In this document: piece by piece, positions 5,229 to 5,929 of the stretch
Layout: each line of letters starts with the position of its first letter
Position numbering within the stretch: position 1 is the first letter of the stretch
From: an uncultured Mycoplasmatota bacterium
Lineage (GTDB): Bacteria > Bacillota_I > Bacilli_A > RF39 > UBA660
Assembly (NCBI GenBank): GCA_900551925.1
Contig: URXR01000065.1
Coordinates: 1-5,929 of the forward strand
Direction: 5' to 3'
DNA: 5,929 nucleotides
Notes under the pieces: generated by a model
Databases searched by the model: none
The model's input: only the letters and a program-made list of their open reading frames with translations
What the model was told of the DNA's origin: nothing
Translations under genes and position numbers: made by a program

Positions 5229-5929
5229 TTATCTTGTTTTTTTAGAAACCTGTTTAGCTAATAATTCTCTTTTTATTTTTTCTGGTAAATAAACTTTATT
5301 CATATCAATTCCTTCAGGGAATTCTAAACCTTCGGCATTTTTTAAATTGAATAAAACTAAATATTCTACTTCTTTTGGTAATTTTATACCTTTTGCACTT
5401 TTTAAACTGTCTAATTCTAATATTTTTGCTTTCTCTGGGAATTCTAAACCTTCGGCACTTTCTAAACTACCTAAATTTAAATTTCTTACTTCTTTTGGTA
5501 ATTTCAAACCTTTTGCACTTTCTAAACTGCTTAAATCTAAAAATTCTACTTCTTTTGGTAATTCTAAGCCTTCAGCACTTTTTAAACTGATTAAATGTAA
5601 ATTTCCTTTCACTATTTCAGGCAGTAACAATTTGTTACCACTTTTTAAAATTTCTGAATCTAAATCACCATCATAATATTTTAATCTTATCCCTTTTTCA
5701 TTTGCTTTTATAAAGTCATCTTCATTTAATCCTATCTCTTCTTCTTGGCAGTCATATATCTTAGCTAAATCTTTTCTCTTATTTCTTCCTTGTTTTATTT
5801 TCTCTATCCTTGGATCTTTTTGATATCCAAATCCTTCTATTTGTCTGTCTACTTCATAGATAAAATTTAAATCTTCTTTAGTTAATTCTTTATTATGTTC
5901 ATATTTGGTATATATATAGGTTATCATCT
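5229..5929 (-). CDS. LRR-like tandem-repeat protein, 5' end outside the window
   Basis: The readable 232 residues begin with a charged helical segment (ELTKEDLNFIYEVDRQIEGF at 14-33, then GYQKDPRIEKIKQGRNKRKD and YDCQEEEIGLNEDDF). This leads through a degenerate repeat (about 82-109) into five 20-residue repeats at 110-129, 130-149, 150-169, 170-189 and 190-209. The consensus is LxLxSLxSAxGLxLPKEVxx. The end is a short basic tail (KIKRELLAKQVSKKTR). Regular L-x-L spacing and fixed 20-residue length indicate a beta-solenoid of LRR type, normally a binding surface. There is no visible signal peptide or membrane helix. The first ATG (5927-5925) has only two bases before it, so no ribosome binding site can be checked. 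From memory, similar LTKEDL...IEGFGYQKDPRI segments occur inside longer repeat proteins of uncultured gut Firmicutes, so this Met is probably internal. The function is unknown. Confidence 0.8.
   Translation of the reverse strand, partial: MITYIYTKYEHNKELTKEDLNFIYEVDRQIEGFGYQKDPRIEKIKQGRNKRKDLAKIYDCQEEEIGLNEDDFIKANEKGIRLKYYDGDLDSEILKSGNKLLLPEIVKGNLHLISLKSAEGLELPKEVEFLDLSSLESAKGLKLPKEVRNLNLGSLESAEGLEFPEKAKILELDSLKSAKGIKLPKEVEYLVLFNLKNAEGLEFPEGIDMNKVYLPEKIKRELLAKQVSKKTR
5301..5600 (-). repeat. Five in-frame 60-bp tandem repeats (LRR-like coding repeat)
   Basis: Five consecutive 60-bp units encode residues 110-209 of the repeat protein. There is no length variation between units. Odd units (counted in the protein) carry SAEGLE or NAEGLE, even units SAKGLK or SAKGIK. 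At DNA level 5317-5337 and 5437-5457 are identical over 21 bases exactly 120 bp apart. The related blocks of the even units (around 5368-5384 and 5488-5504) are also 120 bp apart. This shows a two-unit higher-order repeat. Confidence 0.9.

Noticed and set aside
5301..5600. Repeats considered as a CRISPR-like or non-coding array
   Set aside because: Units are directly adjacent 60-bp copies with no unique spacers, keep one open frame and translate to a regular LRR-like pattern.
5347..5676. Plus-strand open frames over the repeat region (also 5375-5590), encoding Leu/Ser/Phe-rich repetitive peptides
   Set aside because: They are antisense to the tandem repeats of the minus-strand protein and stay open only because the same 60-bp unit recurs without a stop. 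No ribosome binding site or independent protein character is seen.

Overview
This is an AT-rich window (roughly a quarter G+C by eye). All complete genes are on the minus strand, with strong AGGAGG-type ribosome binding sites, TATAAT promoters and short U-tract terminators. Trigger factor, ThiI, a fused FtsX-type ABC exporter and a Cof-type HAD phosphatase point to a low-GC Gram-positive bacterium. The style resembles uncultured gut Bacilli/Mycoplasmatota-like lineages (RF39-type), but that placement is inference. Trp codons in the recognised genes are TGG, all visible stops are TAA or TAG, and no TGA needs to be read as Trp.

Layout in transcription order (right to left). (1) 5229-5929: a protein with five 20-residue LRR-like repeats whose 5' end very probably lies beyond the right edge, followed by a terminator at 5171-5205. 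(2) An extended -10 promoter at 5124-5132 drives a two-gene unit: a Cof-type HAD phosphatase (4297-5106) and, 9 bp on, a 100-residue three-helix membrane protein (3985-4287). A terminator at 3950-3978 closes this unit. (3) A 723-residue ABC exporter with fused ATPase and permease (1753-3924) follows. Its ribosome binding site sits directly against the preceding terminator, and I see no convincing promoter of its own. (4) Trigger factor (428-1684) has a clear promoter in the 68-bp gap upstream and a terminator overlapping its stop codon. (5) The first ~93 codons of thiI follow immediately, again with the ribosome binding site pressed against the terminator.

At the left edge, thiI homology stops near position 115. 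From there to position 1 the plus strand, not the minus strand, reads as protein. This is a junction between two oppositely oriented coding fragments: a genuine rearrangement or a chimeric contig end. Both window edges cut genes, so the window may be a whole short metagenomic contig.

The genes do not form one obvious pathway. tig (nascent-chain folding) and thiI (tRNA thiolation) are housekeeping genes, the ABC protein is a stand-alone efflux or mechanotransmission-type exporter, and the HAD/membrane-protein pair is a small operon of unknown purpose. I found no RNA genes, CRISPR array, insertion sequence or defence system. The most unusual structures are the 60-bp/120-bp repeat architecture of the right-hand gene, the left-edge junction, and the two terminators abutting the ribosome binding sites of downstream genes.
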